From the NCBI GenBank assembly GCA_902812395.1, contig CADDZO010000004.1, positions 1 through 47,279 of the forward strand: a stretch of 47,279 nucleotides of DNA, in the 5' to 3' direction. This DNA is from a bacterium (GTDB lineage: Bacteria; Chloroflexota; Dormibacteria; Dormibacterales; Dormibacteraceae). Each line of letters begins with the position of its first letter. Position 1 is the stretch's first letter. The position numbers were made by a program, and so were the translations under genes. The notes beneath the pieces were generated by a model, which was given only the letters and a program-made list of their open reading frames with translations, had not been told where the DNA came from and searched no databases. Of this stretch, positions 33,732-42,410 are shown in pieces.

Positions 33732-35804
33732 ATGGCAGAGATCAAGCAACTGCAGCAGAAACCCCGAAGCGAGTTCCGCGTCAATTGGCATTTCCAGGAA
33801 CCGATCGACTGGCGTGACACCGACCTGGACGAGCCGACGCTGAAGGAGTGGTTCCACCTGATGCTCCTGGGCCGGCAGATCGACTATCGCTGCCAGGTCC
33901 TGAACCGCCAGGGCAGGGCGCCGTTCGTCCTGTCCTGTGCCGGCCACGAGGCCGCCCAGGTGGGAGTCTCCTGGCCGCTCCGGCCCCAGTACGACTGGGT
34001 CGCCCCCTACTACCGGGACGTGGTCTTCTGCTTCCGAATCGGCCTCACCCCGCTCGAGCTGATGCTGTCGGTGCTGGCCAAGCCGGACGATCCGGCCTCC
34101 GGGGCCAAGCAGACCCCCGGCCACTTCTCTTCTCGCCGGCTCAACATCATCTCCCGGGGCTCGCCGGTGGCGACCAACCTGGTCCACGCCTGCGGGGTGG
34201 CCTACGCGCTGAAGGTGGACGGCCAGGACCGGATCGTGATGGCCTGTTACGGGGAGGGATCCGGATCCGAGGGCGACTGGCACGAGGCCTTCAACTTCGC
34301 CGCCATCTACCAGCTGCCGACCGTGTTCGTCTGCGAGAACAACGGCTTCGCCATCTCCACCCCCTATCGCAAGGAGTACCCGGTCGAGTACGCGGCCCAG
34401 CGGGCGGCCGGCTATGGCTTCCCGGGCATCACCGTGGACGGCCGGGACCCGGTCACCTGCTACCACGTGGCCAAGCAGGCAGTGGCCCGGGCCCGCGCCG
34501 GCGAGGGCCCAACCCTGATCGAGGCGCTGGTCGACCGGCTCGGCTCCCACTCCTCCGAGGACGACCAGCGCCGGTACCGCACCCAGGAGGAGATCGAGGA
34601 GCTGGCCCGCAACGACTGCTTGGAGCAGTTCAAGCGCCGCCTGCTGGAGGAGGGGGTGCTAACGCCGGCGGAGCTGGCCGAGCAGGAGGAACGGGTCCGC
34701 CAGGAGGTGACCGAGGCCACCCGCCAGGGGCTGGCCGCGCGCGACGCCGAGCCCGAGGAGGCGCTCACCAACGTCTATGCGGCGGCCAAGCCGGCACCGA
34801 TCGAGCCCGATCCCGAGGCTCAGACCGAGGACCTGAACATGGTCCAGGCCCTCCGCCAGGCGCTGCTGGAGGAGATGGAACGGGACGAGCGGGTGATCGT
34901 GCTGGGCGAGGATGTGGGTCCAAAGGGCGGTGTCTTCCTGGTCACGGACGGCCTCTACGCCCGCTTCGGCGAGGAGCGGGTGATCGACACCCCGCTAGCC
35001 GAGTCCTCGATCGCGGGGATCGCGCTGGGAATGGCGCTGGCCGGCAAGCGACCGGTGGCGGAGATCCAGTTCACCGACTTCGCCCCCATGGCCTACAACC
35101 AAATCGTCAACGAGATCGCCAAGCAGCGCTACCGGACCAACGGCGACTGGAGCGCACCGCTGGTGATCCGGGCCCCAATGGGCGGGCACGTGCGGGGGGC
35201 CCTCTACCACTCCCAATCGATCGAAGCGCGCTTCGCCACCCCTGGACTCAAGATCGTGATTCCGTCGACTCCCAGAGAAGCGAAGGGCCTGCTGATCGCG
35301 GCCATCCGCGACCCCGACCCGGTGCTCTTCCTGGAGCACAAACGCCTCTATCGGATGTTCAAGGAGCCGGTGCCCAAGGGCGAGTATCTGATCCCGCTCG
35401 AGCAGGCCCGGGTGGCCCGCGAGGGGGAGGACATCTCGGTCTTCTGCTACGGGCTGATGGTCCACTACGCGCTGCAGGCGGCCGACCGCCTGGCGCAGGA
35501 AGGTTGGAGCGTCGAGGTTGTTGACCTGCGCACGGTCTATCCGCTGGACCGGGCGGCGATCCTGGCCTCGGCCCGCAAGACCGGTAAGTGCCTGGTCCTG
35601 TACGAGGACAACCTGAGCGTCTCGGTCGGCTCCGAGGTGTCCGCCATCATCGCCGACGAGGGCTGGCGCTGGCTGGATGCCCCGGTGCGGCGGCTGGCGG
35701 GGCTGGACGTGCCTGCCATGCCCTACGCCCCGGCCATGGAGGACCGCTTCATGCCCAACCCGGACAAGGTCACCCAGGCGCTCCGGGAGCTGGCGGCGTT
35801 CTGA
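33732..35804 (+). CDS. 2-oxoacid dehydrogenase E1, fused alpha and beta chains (branched-chain type)
   Basis: A 690-residue thiamine diphosphate enzyme decarboxylating a 2-oxoacid onto lipoate. Residues about 30-370 are the alpha chain: YRDVVF, the ThDP motif GEGSGSEGDWHEAFNFAA ending in ENN, which with GEG rather than GDG resembles branched-chain E1 alpha, and phosphorylation-loop-like HSSEDDQRRYR. Residues about 375-690 are the beta chain (VLGEDVGPKGGVF, DTPLAESSIAG, IQFTDFAPMAYNQ, DLRTVYPLD). The chains are separate in most bacteria. ATG at 33732 is 3 bases after lpdA; E2 overlaps its stop. Confidence 0.93.
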   Translation: MAEIKQLQQKPRSEFRVNWHFQEPIDWRDTDLDEPTLKEWFHLMLLGRQIDYRCQVLNRQGRAPFVLSCAGHEAAQVGVSWPLRPQYDWVAPYYRDVVFCFRIGLTPLELMLSVLAKPDDPASGAKQTPGHFSSRRLNIISRGSPVATNLVHACGVAYALKVDGQDRIVMACYGEGSGSEGDWHEAFNFAAIYQLPTVFVCENNGFAISTPYRKEYPVEYAAQRAAGYGFPGITVDGRDPVTCYHVAKQAVARARAGEGPTLIEALVDRLGSHSSEDDQRRYRTQEEIEELARNDCLEQFKRRLLEEGVLTPAELAEQEERVRQEVTEATRQGLAARDAEPEEALTNVYAAAKPAPIEPDPEAQTEDLNMVQALRQALLEEMERDERVIVLGEDVGPKGGVFLVTDGLYARFGEERVIDTPLAESSIAGIALGMALAGKRPVAEIQFTDFAPMAYNQIVNEIAKQRYRTNGDWSAPLVIRAPMGGHVRGALYHSQSIEARFATPGLKIVIPSTPREAKGLLIAAIRDPDPVLFLEHKRLYRMFKEPVPKGEYLIPLEQARVAREGEDISVFCYGLMVHYALQAADRLAQEGWSVEVVDLRTVYPLDRAAILASARKTGKCLVLYEDNLSVSVGSEVSAIIADEGWRWLDAPVRRLAGLDVPAMPYAPAMEDRFMPNPDKVTQALRELAAF

Positions 35805-37042
35805 TGGCGACCACCCGCGTCACCATGCCGCAGCTGGGCGAATCGGTCCACGAGGGCACCATCTCGCGCTGGCTGGTCAAGCCCGGCGACCGGGTCCAGG
35901 AGTTCGAGCCCATGCTCGAGGTCGACACCGACAAGGTCGAGACCGAGGTCCCTTCTCCGGTCACAGGCGTGCTCAAGGAGATCCTCGCCCAGGAGGGAGA
36001 CACGGTCGCGGCCGGGGCCGAGATCGCGGTGGTGGAGGTGGATACGGCCGAAGTCCCCGGTCCCACGCCGTCGCCCCAGCCGGAGGCCGAGCCGGCGGTG
36101 GCAGCCGGCAACGGCCGGGCTGCTCCCCGGGGCGAGCACCGCTACTCGCCCGCGGTCATGATGCTGGCCGAGGAGCACCACCTGGACCTCTCGCGCATCC
36201 CTGGCACCGGCATCGGCGGGCGAGTGACCAAGCGCGACGTCCGCCGCTTCCTGGAGTCCCAGGGGGCGGCAGGCGCACCGACCCCGGCTGCGGTCGCTGC
36301 GCCTGCCCCTTCCCCTCCGACGAGACCGGTAGCGGCGCCGGCGGCAGGTGACCGGTCACTGCCCCTAACCCGGATGCGGCGCTTGATCGCCGAGAACATG
36401 ACGCGGTCCAAGGCCACCATCCCCCACGCCTGGCAGACCCAGGAGGTGGACATGAGCGGAGTGGTGGCCAACCGCCGTGCCCAGCGAGCCGCCTTCCAGG
36501 AGCGAGAAGGCTTCTCGCTGACCTACCTTCCCTACGTGATCGCCGCAGCGGTCGCCTCGCTCCGCCAGCACCCGGAGGTCAACGCCACCTTCGACGACTC
36601 CCAGATCGTGGTCCACGGCGCGGTCAACGTTGGGGTCTCGGTGGCCGCCGAGGACAGCCTGACCGTGCCCGTGATCCGCAATGCCGACGCCCTATCGATC
36701 GCCGGTCTGGCCCGGGCGGTCCAGGACCTGGCCACCCGCGCCCGTGAGGGACGGCTCAAGCCCGACGACCTGGCCGGCGGGACCTTCACCGTCAATAACT
36801 CGGGCACCTTCGGCACACTCTTCAGCTACTCGGTGATCAATCCCGGCCAGGCTGGAATCCTGACCATGGAGGCGATCCAGGAGCGGCCAGTGGCGGTCAA
36901 CGGCTTGATCGGGATCAAGCCCATGATGTACCTCTGCTTCAGCTTCGACCATCGGGTGCTGGACGGCCTGCAGGCGGCCCGCTTCCTGACCAGCTGTCGG
37001 CAGTGGCTGGAGGCGGTCACGGCGGAGACGCCCATCTACTGA
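35804..37042 (+). CDS. 2-oxoacid dehydrogenase E2, dihydrolipoyl acyltransferase
   Basis: The E2 core transfers the acyl group from lipoate to CoA. The 412-residue product has one lipoyl domain with the modified lysine in VDTDKVETEV (about residue 43), an acidic linker, the E3/E1-binding domain YSPAVMMLAEEHHLDL...GRVTKRDVRRFL, an alanine-proline linker, and the catalytic domain with FDHRVLDG and TFTVNNSG. ATG at 35804-35806 overlaps the E1 stop by one base. With the neighbouring E1 and E3 it makes a full complex. Confidence 0.96.
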   Translation: MATTRVTMPQLGESVHEGTISRWLVKPGDRVQEFEPMLEVDTDKVETEVPSPVTGVLKEILAQEGDTVAAGAEIAVVEVDTAEVPGPTPSPQPEAEPAVAAGNGRAAPRGEHRYSPAVMMLAEEHHLDLSRIPGTGIGGRVTKRDVRRFLESQGAAGAPTPAAVAAPAPSPPTRPVAAPAAGDRSLPLTRMRRLIAENMTRSKATIPHAWQTQEVDMSGVVANRRAQRAAFQEREGFSLTYLPYVIAAAVASLRQHPEVNATFDDSQIVVHGAVNVGVSVAAEDSLTVPVIRNADALSIAGLARAVQDLATRAREGRLKPDDLAGGTFTVNNSGTFGTLFSYSVINPGQAGILTMEAIQERPVAVNGLIGIKPMMYLCFSFDHRVLDGLQAARFLTSCRQWLEAVTAETPIY

Positions 37043-37056
37043 TCGAGGCCCTGCCG

Positions 37057-37077
37057 CCTCCGGCTTCGGCCGTGGGG
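37057..37077 (+). other. Hairpin with CCTC-CGGC-TTCG-GCCG-T-GGGG layout after E2
   Basis: The stem CGGC/GCCG closes a C(TTCG)G loop and outer bases pair after a bulged T. The string GCCGTGGGGAG repeats that of hairpin set B at 28470-28480. It starts 15 bases after the E2 stop. It could be a terminator lacking T-run, or a remnant of the same scaffold family. No tnpB frame is adjacent. Confidence 0.35.
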
Positions 37078-37329
37078 AGACAGTCAACCGCCCCGATCGG
37101 GCATCATCTGGCGCATGCCCACGACGGCGCCGCCCAAGGTCGCTCCAGCACCGTCGCTGCCCGGAGACTCTGGCCCAGATGGAGTGGCTTTGCGAAGCCG
37201 CGTCCCTCGCTCGAGTGTGAGCGCCCTGCCCGGTAGGGCGACCGCGGCTGCGGAGCCGTCGCTGGCGGGAGGAGAGCTCCTGCTTGCGAACACCCATTTG
37301 CTCGGCCCGGGGGCGCTGCGCTGACCGCA

Positions 37330-37977
37330 ATGGGCCCTCCCACGCTGGCCCTGCTGGTCGCCGCCCGCGACCGGCCCGGCACCCTCTACCAGATATCGGA
37401 GGTCATCTTCCGCCACCGGGGCAACATCACCTACATCGCGACGTCGGCGGTGGGCGAGACCCAGATCGAGATCGACGGGGTAGCGGATGCCGATCGACTG
37501 GTGGCCGACCTCGAAGCCCTAGAGGTGGTGCGGTCGGTCATGCCGGTGCCTTCGTTCCGGGAGATCTTCGGCAAGCGGGTGATCGTGATGGGCGGCGGCG
37601 CCCAGGTGGGCATGGTGGCCCAGGGTGCCATCTCCGAGGCCGATCGTCACAACATCCGGGGCGAGCGGATCTCTGTCGACACCATCCCCCTGGTTGGAGA
37701 GGAGCGGTTGGCGGCCGCGGTTCGGGCGGTGGCCCGTCTCCACCGCGCCTGCGTCCTGGTGCTGGCCGGAGCGCTGATGGGCGGCGACATCACCCGGGCC
37801 GTGCGGGAGATCCAGCAGGCGGGCATGATCGTCGTCTGTACGAGCATGGCCGGCTCGCTGGTGAAGGCGGCCGACCTGGTTGTCAGCGATCCGGTGGAGG
37901 CCGGGGTGATGGCGGTGATGCTGGTTGCAGACACCGCACGGTTCAGCATCGAAAAGGTACGCGGTCGCCGATTCTGA
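37330..37977 (+). CDS. ACT-domain protein of DUF5612 type
   Basis: The 215-residue protein has an N-terminal ACT-like ligand domain (residues 1-75, LLVAARDRPGTLYQISEVIF) and a C-terminal domain with GGGAQVGMVAQGAISEADRHN and NIRGERISVDTIPLVGE, which I recall as nearly invariant in methanogen proteins of this family. It binds amino acids or similar ligands by analogy; its function is unknown. The ATG at 37330 has no clear SD. It stands alone between E2 and a 350-base gap, with a 6-base stem (CGCCCT/AGGGCG) upstream near 37221-37240. Confidence 0.75.
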   Translation: MGPPTLALLVAARDRPGTLYQISEVIFRHRGNITYIATSAVGETQIEIDGVADADRLVADLEALEVVRSVMPVPSFREIFGKRVIVMGGGAQVGMVAQGAISEADRHNIRGERISVDTIPLVGEERLAAAVRAVARLHRACVLVLAGALMGGDITRAVREIQQAGMIVVCTSMAGSLVKAADLVVSDPVEAGVMAVMLVADTARFSIEKVRGRRF

Positions 37978-38333
37978 GTCAGCGCAGGCATCAACCGGCA
38001 GCGGTCAACCTCTCTACCAAGGTAAGAGGCAAGCGCCATTCACCCGAGGCCAACACCCCGCAACCAAATAGCAGCCTCCGCTTGCGCTTGACAGGTTCTG
38101 ACCCCGAGGGACCGTCGCGCCAGGACCGGAACCACATCCCCAGACCAGCTCCGTATCCCTTTGGGCGGCACCCCTCGAGGTCGCTGCCTAGCTTAGACCC
38201 TCATCCGTCAAGCAGCCAACGCCAAAATGTTGTTCGTGGCTTGGCAACCCTGAGTTGCCACAACCGTCAAACTGCCGTCGTCTGTTGATGTCTTCATTGT
38301 CAATGAGATCGTCAGGTATCGGCGCCCTGCGTG
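37978..38333. other. Intergenic gap with one hairpin
   Basis: About 355 bases of lower GC than neighbours between convergent genes. The only clear structure is TGGCAAC/GTTGCCA with a five-base loop at 38242-38260, a candidate terminator for the flanking genes, although no T-run follows on either strand. No open frame here has a supporting motif. Confidence 0.55.
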
Positions 38334-39455
38334 TCACCAGACCTGGTGAGCCACCTCGCCGACCAGCTGCAGCTTGCGCCGCTGATCCTCGGGCGTGATC
38401 CGGTTGCCTTCCATGGTGGAGGCGAACCCGCACTGTGGGCTCAGCGCCAACCGCTCCAGCGGGATCAGGCTGGCAGCCTCCTGGATGCGCCGCTGGAGGT
38501 CATCCGCAGGCTCCAGGCGGGGTTTCTTGGTGGTGACAAGGCCCAGCACCACCACCCGATCCTCGGGCACATGGCGCAATGGCTCGAAGCCACCGGAGCG
38601 GGCGTCGTCGTACTCGAGCAGGAAGCGGTGGAAGTGGGTGCGCTCGAAGATGCGCGCGATCGGGCCGTAGTCGCCTTCTGCGTAGAAGCGGCTCTGGTTG
38701 TTGCCCCGACAGATGTGGAGTCCGAAGGTGATCCCGGGATGGCCGTCGATGATGGCGTTGTCCAGCTCGATGCAGCGGTCGATGAGCTCCTCGGGATCGC
38801 TGCCCCGGCTCCGATAGCCCTCGCGCATCCTGGGGTCAAGCAGGGCAGCGTACTGGGGAGCGTCGATCTGGATGTAGGTGCAGCCCAGGCGAACCAGTTC
38901 GTCGATCTCCCGCCGGGAGATGTCGACCACGTCGGCCAGGTAGGCGTCGCGGGTAGGGTATGCGGCCCGCGACTTCTCCGGATCCCAGTAGGCAGCCGCC
39001 TGCTGGACGCTGAGCACGGTTACCTTGGCCGGCTTGCGGGCGCGGGCCCGGAGGTAGGTCCACTCCTCCGCGCACAGGTTGCGCTTGAAGCGAAGACGGT
39101 CGACGACCACCGGCCGCTTGAGGATCAGCTCGTCGCCGGACTCGTCCCGGAAGGGGATGGCCCATCCCCCCAGCTTGTCGAACCCTTCCACCGACTCGAT
39201 CAGGTGCCCGTAGAACGCATATCGGCGCTGCTCGCCGTCGGTGACAACATCGATGCCCGCCTCCTCCTGGAGGCGGATTGCCTCGTCCACGGCCCGGTCC
39301 TCGATGGCCTTGAAGGCGGCAGGAGCCATCTCGCCGGCCTCCAACCGCTGCCTGGCCTCGACCAGATAGCGCGGGCGGAGCAAGCTGCCCACGACCTCGG
39401 CGCGGACCTCCTGGAACTGCTTCGCGCCCGAGGCCCCTCCCTCCGTAGCGCTCAT
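38334..39455 (-). CDS. MetE-like cobalamin-independent methyltransferase (C-terminal domain only)
   Basis: The 373-residue product matches the zinc-binding catalytic half of cobalamin-independent methionine synthase. Zinc ligands are His and Cys in GLHICRGNN and Cys in LSPQCGFAS. It lacks the N-terminal half of MetE, so it belongs to the short MetE-like group found in many soil bacteria. ATG at 39453-39455 follows CACAAT by 9 bases. It is divergent from pcaHGBC (59 bases apart), so it may accept methyl groups released during catabolism of methoxylated aromatics; this is inference. Methionine synthesis is the alternative. Confidence 0.8.
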   Translation of the reverse strand: MSATEGGASGAKQFQEVRAEVVGSLLRPRYLVEARQRLEAGEMAPAAFKAIEDRAVDEAIRLQEEAGIDVVTDGEQRRYAFYGHLIESVEGFDKLGGWAIPFRDESGDELILKRPVVVDRLRFKRNLCAEEWTYLRARARKPAKVTVLSVQQAAAYWDPEKSRAAYPTRDAYLADVVDISRREIDELVRLGCTYIQIDAPQYAALLDPRMREGYRSRGSDPEELIDRCIELDNAIIDGHPGITFGLHICRGNNQSRFYAEGDYGPIARIFERTHFHRFLLEYDDARSGGFEPLRHVPEDRVVVLGLVTTKKPRLEPADDLQRRIQEAASLIPLERLALSPQCGFASTMEGNRITPEDQRRKLQLVGEVAHQVW

Positions 39456-39514
39456 GACAGGATGATTGTGAACCGCGTCGGCAGGCTCCAGCATCCGCGG
39501 AGGAATTGGCGACC

Positions 39515-40207
39515 ATGTCCGAGGCAATCGACTTCGATCCGCCCTTTCTGCATCCCGACTACCGCTCGACCGTACTCCGAGCGCCCCAGCGCCCCCTGGT
39601 CCGGCTACCGAGGGAGTGGTTCCACCGGAGCACCGGCCCGGTGTTCGGCCGGATCCCGGTGTCACCGAGCGACAGCGACCTCACGCGGCAGCACCCGGGC
39701 GAGCCCCAGGGACAGCGGATCATCGTCAGCGGGCGGGTGGTGGACTCGGACGGGCGAGGAGTCCGGGGTGCGCTGGTCGAGATCTGGCAGACAAATGCGG
39801 CCGGCCGCTACCTGGACCCGGCCGACCAGCACCCGGCACCGCTGGATCCCAACTTCACCGGCGCCGGTCGCTGCTTGACCGACGAGGAGGGCCGTTACCG
39901 GTTCGTCACCATCCAGCCCGGCGCCTACCCCTGGCGCAACCACCACAATGCCTGGCGCCCGGCCCATATCCACTTCTCACTCTTCGGCCCGGACCTGGGC
40001 AGCCGCTTGATCACCCAGATGTACTTCCCCGGCGATCCCCTGATCCCGCTCGATCCGATCCTCCAATCGGTCCCGGATCCGCACGGACGCCAGCTGCTGG
40101 TCTGCGACTTCGACCTCGAGACGACCGTGCCGGAGTGGGCCCTTGGCTACCGCTGGGACATTGTGCTCCGTGGCTCCAACGCCACCCCGATGGAGGACCG
40201 AGACTGA
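39515..40207 (+). CDS. pcaH: Protocatechuate 3,4-dioxygenase beta subunit
   Basis: Intradiol ring-cleaving subunit that holds the ferric iron and opens protocatechuate to 3-carboxymuconate. The iron-ligand segment reads GAYPWRNHHNAWRPAHIHFS (Tyr and His ligands), and PGQPQG-type N-terminal region GEPQGQRIIVSGRVVD and VEIWQTNAAGRY are typical. ATG at 39515 has GGAGGA ten bases upstream; a TTG at 39506 is too close to that site. The 230-residue length is normal. pcaG overlaps its stop by one base. Confidence 0.93.
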   Translation: MSEAIDFDPPFLHPDYRSTVLRAPQRPLVRLPREWFHRSTGPVFGRIPVSPSDSDLTRQHPGEPQGQRIIVSGRVVDSDGRGVRGALVEIWQTNAAGRYLDPADQHPAPLDPNFTGAGRCLTDEEGRYRFVTIQPGAYPWRNHHNAWRPAHIHFSLFGPDLGSRLITQMYFPGDPLIPLDPILQSVPDPHGRQLLVCDFDLETTVPEWALGYRWDIVLRGSNATPMEDRD

Positions 40208-40680
40208 TGCCTCCGTTCACCCCCTCGCAGACGGTGGGGCCCTTCTTCGGCTTTGCTCTGCCCTTCCCCGACGGGGAGCGCGCCGACCCTGGGGAGGGAG
40301 CCCTGCGGGTAGAGGGCCAGCTACTGGACGGAGCAGGTGAACCGGTCTCGGACGGGCTCATCGAGGTCCTCGCCCCCGACCAGTTCGCCCGCTGCCGCAC
40401 CGACCCCGAGGGTGCATTCCACGTCTGGGTGCGCAAGCCTGCGGCCGAGGGAGACCAGGCCCCGCACCTGGATGTGATCGTGTTCGCCCGGGGCCTGCTC
40501 AAACACCTGGTGACCCGCCTCTACTTTCCGGACGAGCCGGAGGCAAACGCGGCCGACCCGGTCTTGCAGGCGGTGGAGCCGACCCGCCGGCACACCCTGG
40601 TCGCTCGGGCAGAGCCCGGGGCACTCCGCTTCGACATCCACCTGCAGGGGCCGGAGGAGACGGTGTTCTTCGCCGTCTGA
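40207..40680 (+). CDS. pcaG: Protocatechuate 3,4-dioxygenase alpha subunit (short)
   Basis: The partner of PcaH, 157 residues. TPSQTVGPFFGFAL opens the domain, followed by VEGQLLDGAGEPV, FHVWVRKP and LYFPDEPEANAADPVL. The alpha subunit contributes to the active-site entrance but lacks iron. It is shorter than most PcaG proteins, which I recall as about 185-200 residues, with the missing part apparently in the middle rather than the ends. ATG at 40207 overlaps the pcaH stop; pcaB follows after 3 bases. Confidence 0.88.
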   Translation: MPPFTPSQTVGPFFGFALPFPDGERADPGEGALRVEGQLLDGAGEPVSDGLIEVLAPDQFARCRTDPEGAFHVWVRKPAAEGDQAPHLDVIVFARGLLKHLVTRLYFPDEPEANAADPVLQAVEPTRRHTLVARAEPGALRFDIHLQGPEETVFFAV

Positions 40681-40683
40681 GCC

Positions 40684-42021
40684 GTGCCTGTGGACGCGCT
40701 CTTCGGTCCCAGCCTGGGTAGTCCTGAGATGGACGCGGTCGTTGCCGACCAGGCTTGGCTAGCCGCCATGCTGGAGGTCGAAGCGGCCCTGGCCGAAGCC
40801 GAAGCGGAGTGTGGCCTGGTACCAACCGAGGCCGCGGCTGCCATCCGAGCCGCCTGCGATCCGAGTCGTTTCGACCTGACCGCGATCGGCCAGGAGGCGA
40901 TCGCCTCGGCGGTGCCAGTGGTGCCCCTGGTGCGAGCATTGACCGCGGCCGCGGGCGAGGCGGGGCGTTTCGTCCATCTGGGGGCCACCAGCCAGGACGT
41001 GATGGACACCGCCATGGTCCTGGTAGCGCGACGCGGGCTCGAGGTACTGGCACGCGATCTGGAGAAGGCGGCAGCCGCCTGTGCCGATCTGGCGGAGCGC
41101 CACCGCGACACGCCGATGGTCGGCCGTACGCTGCTCCAGCAGGCAGTGCCGATCACGTTTGGACTCAAGGCCGCGGGTTGGCTGGCGGCGGTAGACGATG
41201 CGGCCGACCGTCTGGCCCGCGTCGGCCGCGAGCTTCCCGTACAGCTCGGCGGTGCGGCGGGCACCCTGGCCTCGCTTGGCGATCGAGGTCTTCTGGTGAT
41301 GGCAGGCCTTGCCCACCGCCTGGGGCTGGCCGAACCGGTGCTGCCGTGGCACGCCGCCAGGGGTCGGATCGCCGAGCTAGGCGCCGCTTTGGCCATTGCC
41401 ACCGGCGTCCTGGCCAAGATCGGGCTCGACGTCGTGCTGATGGCCCAGACCGAAGTCGCCGAAGTGGCCGAGGGCACCCCCGGCAGGAGTTCAGCCATGC
41501 CCCAGAAGCAGAACCCAGTGAGCTCGATCGAGATTCGAGCTGCCGCTCGCGGGGTTCGCGCACAGGCCATGGTCCTGCTGGAGGCGATGGAGGCCGAGCA
41601 CGAGCGCGCCGCTGGTGCCTGGCAGGCCGAGTGGCCGGCCGTCACTGAGGCGCTTCGCCTGGCCGGGGGCGCGGCGGCGCGAGCCAATCGGCTGTTGAAG
41701 GAGCTCCGCGTCAGACCGGAGAAGATGCGGGCCAATCTCGAGGTCGGCGGTGGGCTGGCGCTCTCGGAAGCGGTCAGCGCCGGTCTCGCATCGGTAATGG
41801 ACCGCGAGCGGGCCCGGCGGGCGGTCGAGGCGGCGGGGGCCAGGTCGATGGCAACCGGGCGCCCGTTCCGAGACGAGTTGCTGTCCGACGACGAGATCCG
41901 ATCGCAGCTGGAACCGGACCGGATCGATGCCTTTTTGGACCCAGTCCGCCATCTTGGCTTGGCGTCTGCATTTGTCGATCGGGCCATCGCCGCCCACCGA
42001 CGGAGGAGGCATACGACATGA
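40684..42021 (+). CDS. pcaB: 3-carboxy-cis,cis-muconate cycloisomerase
   Basis: Converts 3-carboxymuconate into carboxymuconolactone, the second step of protocatechuate cleavage. The 445-residue product belongs to the fumarase/adenylosuccinate lyase superfamily: signature GRSSAMPQKQNPVSSIE, and HLGATSQDVMDT near the N-terminus. GTG at 40684 starts the gene, 3 bases after pcaG. It overlaps pcaC by 4 bases (ATGA). The C-terminal tail is rich in Arg/His. Confidence 0.93.
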   Translation: MPVDALFGPSLGSPEMDAVVADQAWLAAMLEVEAALAEAEAECGLVPTEAAAAIRAACDPSRFDLTAIGQEAIASAVPVVPLVRALTAAAGEAGRFVHLGATSQDVMDTAMVLVARRGLEVLARDLEKAAAACADLAERHRDTPMVGRTLLQQAVPITFGLKAAGWLAAVDDAADRLARVGRELPVQLGGAAGTLASLGDRGLLVMAGLAHRLGLAEPVLPWHAARGRIAELGAALAIATGVLAKIGLDVVLMAQTEVAEVAEGTPGRSSAMPQKQNPVSSIEIRAAARGVRAQAMVLLEAMEAEHERAAGAWQAEWPAVTEALRLAGGAAARANRLLKELRVRPEKMRANLEVGGGLALSEAVSAGLASVMDRERARRAVEAAGARSMATGRPFRDELLSDDEIRSQLEPDRIDAFLDPVRHLGLASAFVDRAIAAHRRRRHTT

Positions 42022-42410
42022 GTGACCAGGTCTGGGAGCGGGGGATGGAGGTCCGACGAGCGGTCCTGGGTGACGCGCACGTGGCGCGGGCCCAGGCTGA
42101 CCGTACCGGCCTCACCGCGGACTTCCAGGACTTCCTCACACGCTATGCGTGGGGTGAGGTATGGAGCCGCCCGGCGCTGGATCGAGCTACCCGCAGCTGC
42201 ATCACCGTTGCCATGCTGGTCGCTCTGGGGAGGTACGAGGAGCTGGCGTTGCACCTCGGCGGCGCCCTCCGCAACGGGGTCAGCGTCGAGCAGCTCAAGG
42301 AGGTTTTGCTGCAGACGGCGGTGTACTGCGGTATCCCAGCTGCCAACGCCGCTTTCCGGGTGGCCGCTCAGGTGATTGGTGACCAGCCAGACACGTACCC
42401 AGCCGAATAG
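42018..42410 (+). CDS. pcaC: 4-carboxymuconolactone decarboxylase
   Basis: Decarboxylates 4-carboxymuconolactone to beta-ketoadipate enol-lactone. The 130-residue AhpD-like product shows RSCITVAMLVALGR, HLGGALRNGVSVEQLKEVLLQTAVYCGIPAAN. ATG at 42018 overlaps the pcaB stop. It closes the pcaHGBC operon. pcaD, pcaIJ, pcaF and a pca regulator are not in the window, so the enol-lactone must be processed by genes elsewhere. Confidence 0.93.
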   Translation: MSDQVWERGMEVRRAVLGDAHVARAQADRTGLTADFQDFLTRYAWGEVWSRPALDRATRSCITVAMLVALGRYEELALHLGGALRNGVSVEQLKEVLLQTAVYCGIPAANAAFRVAAQVIGDQPDTYPAE

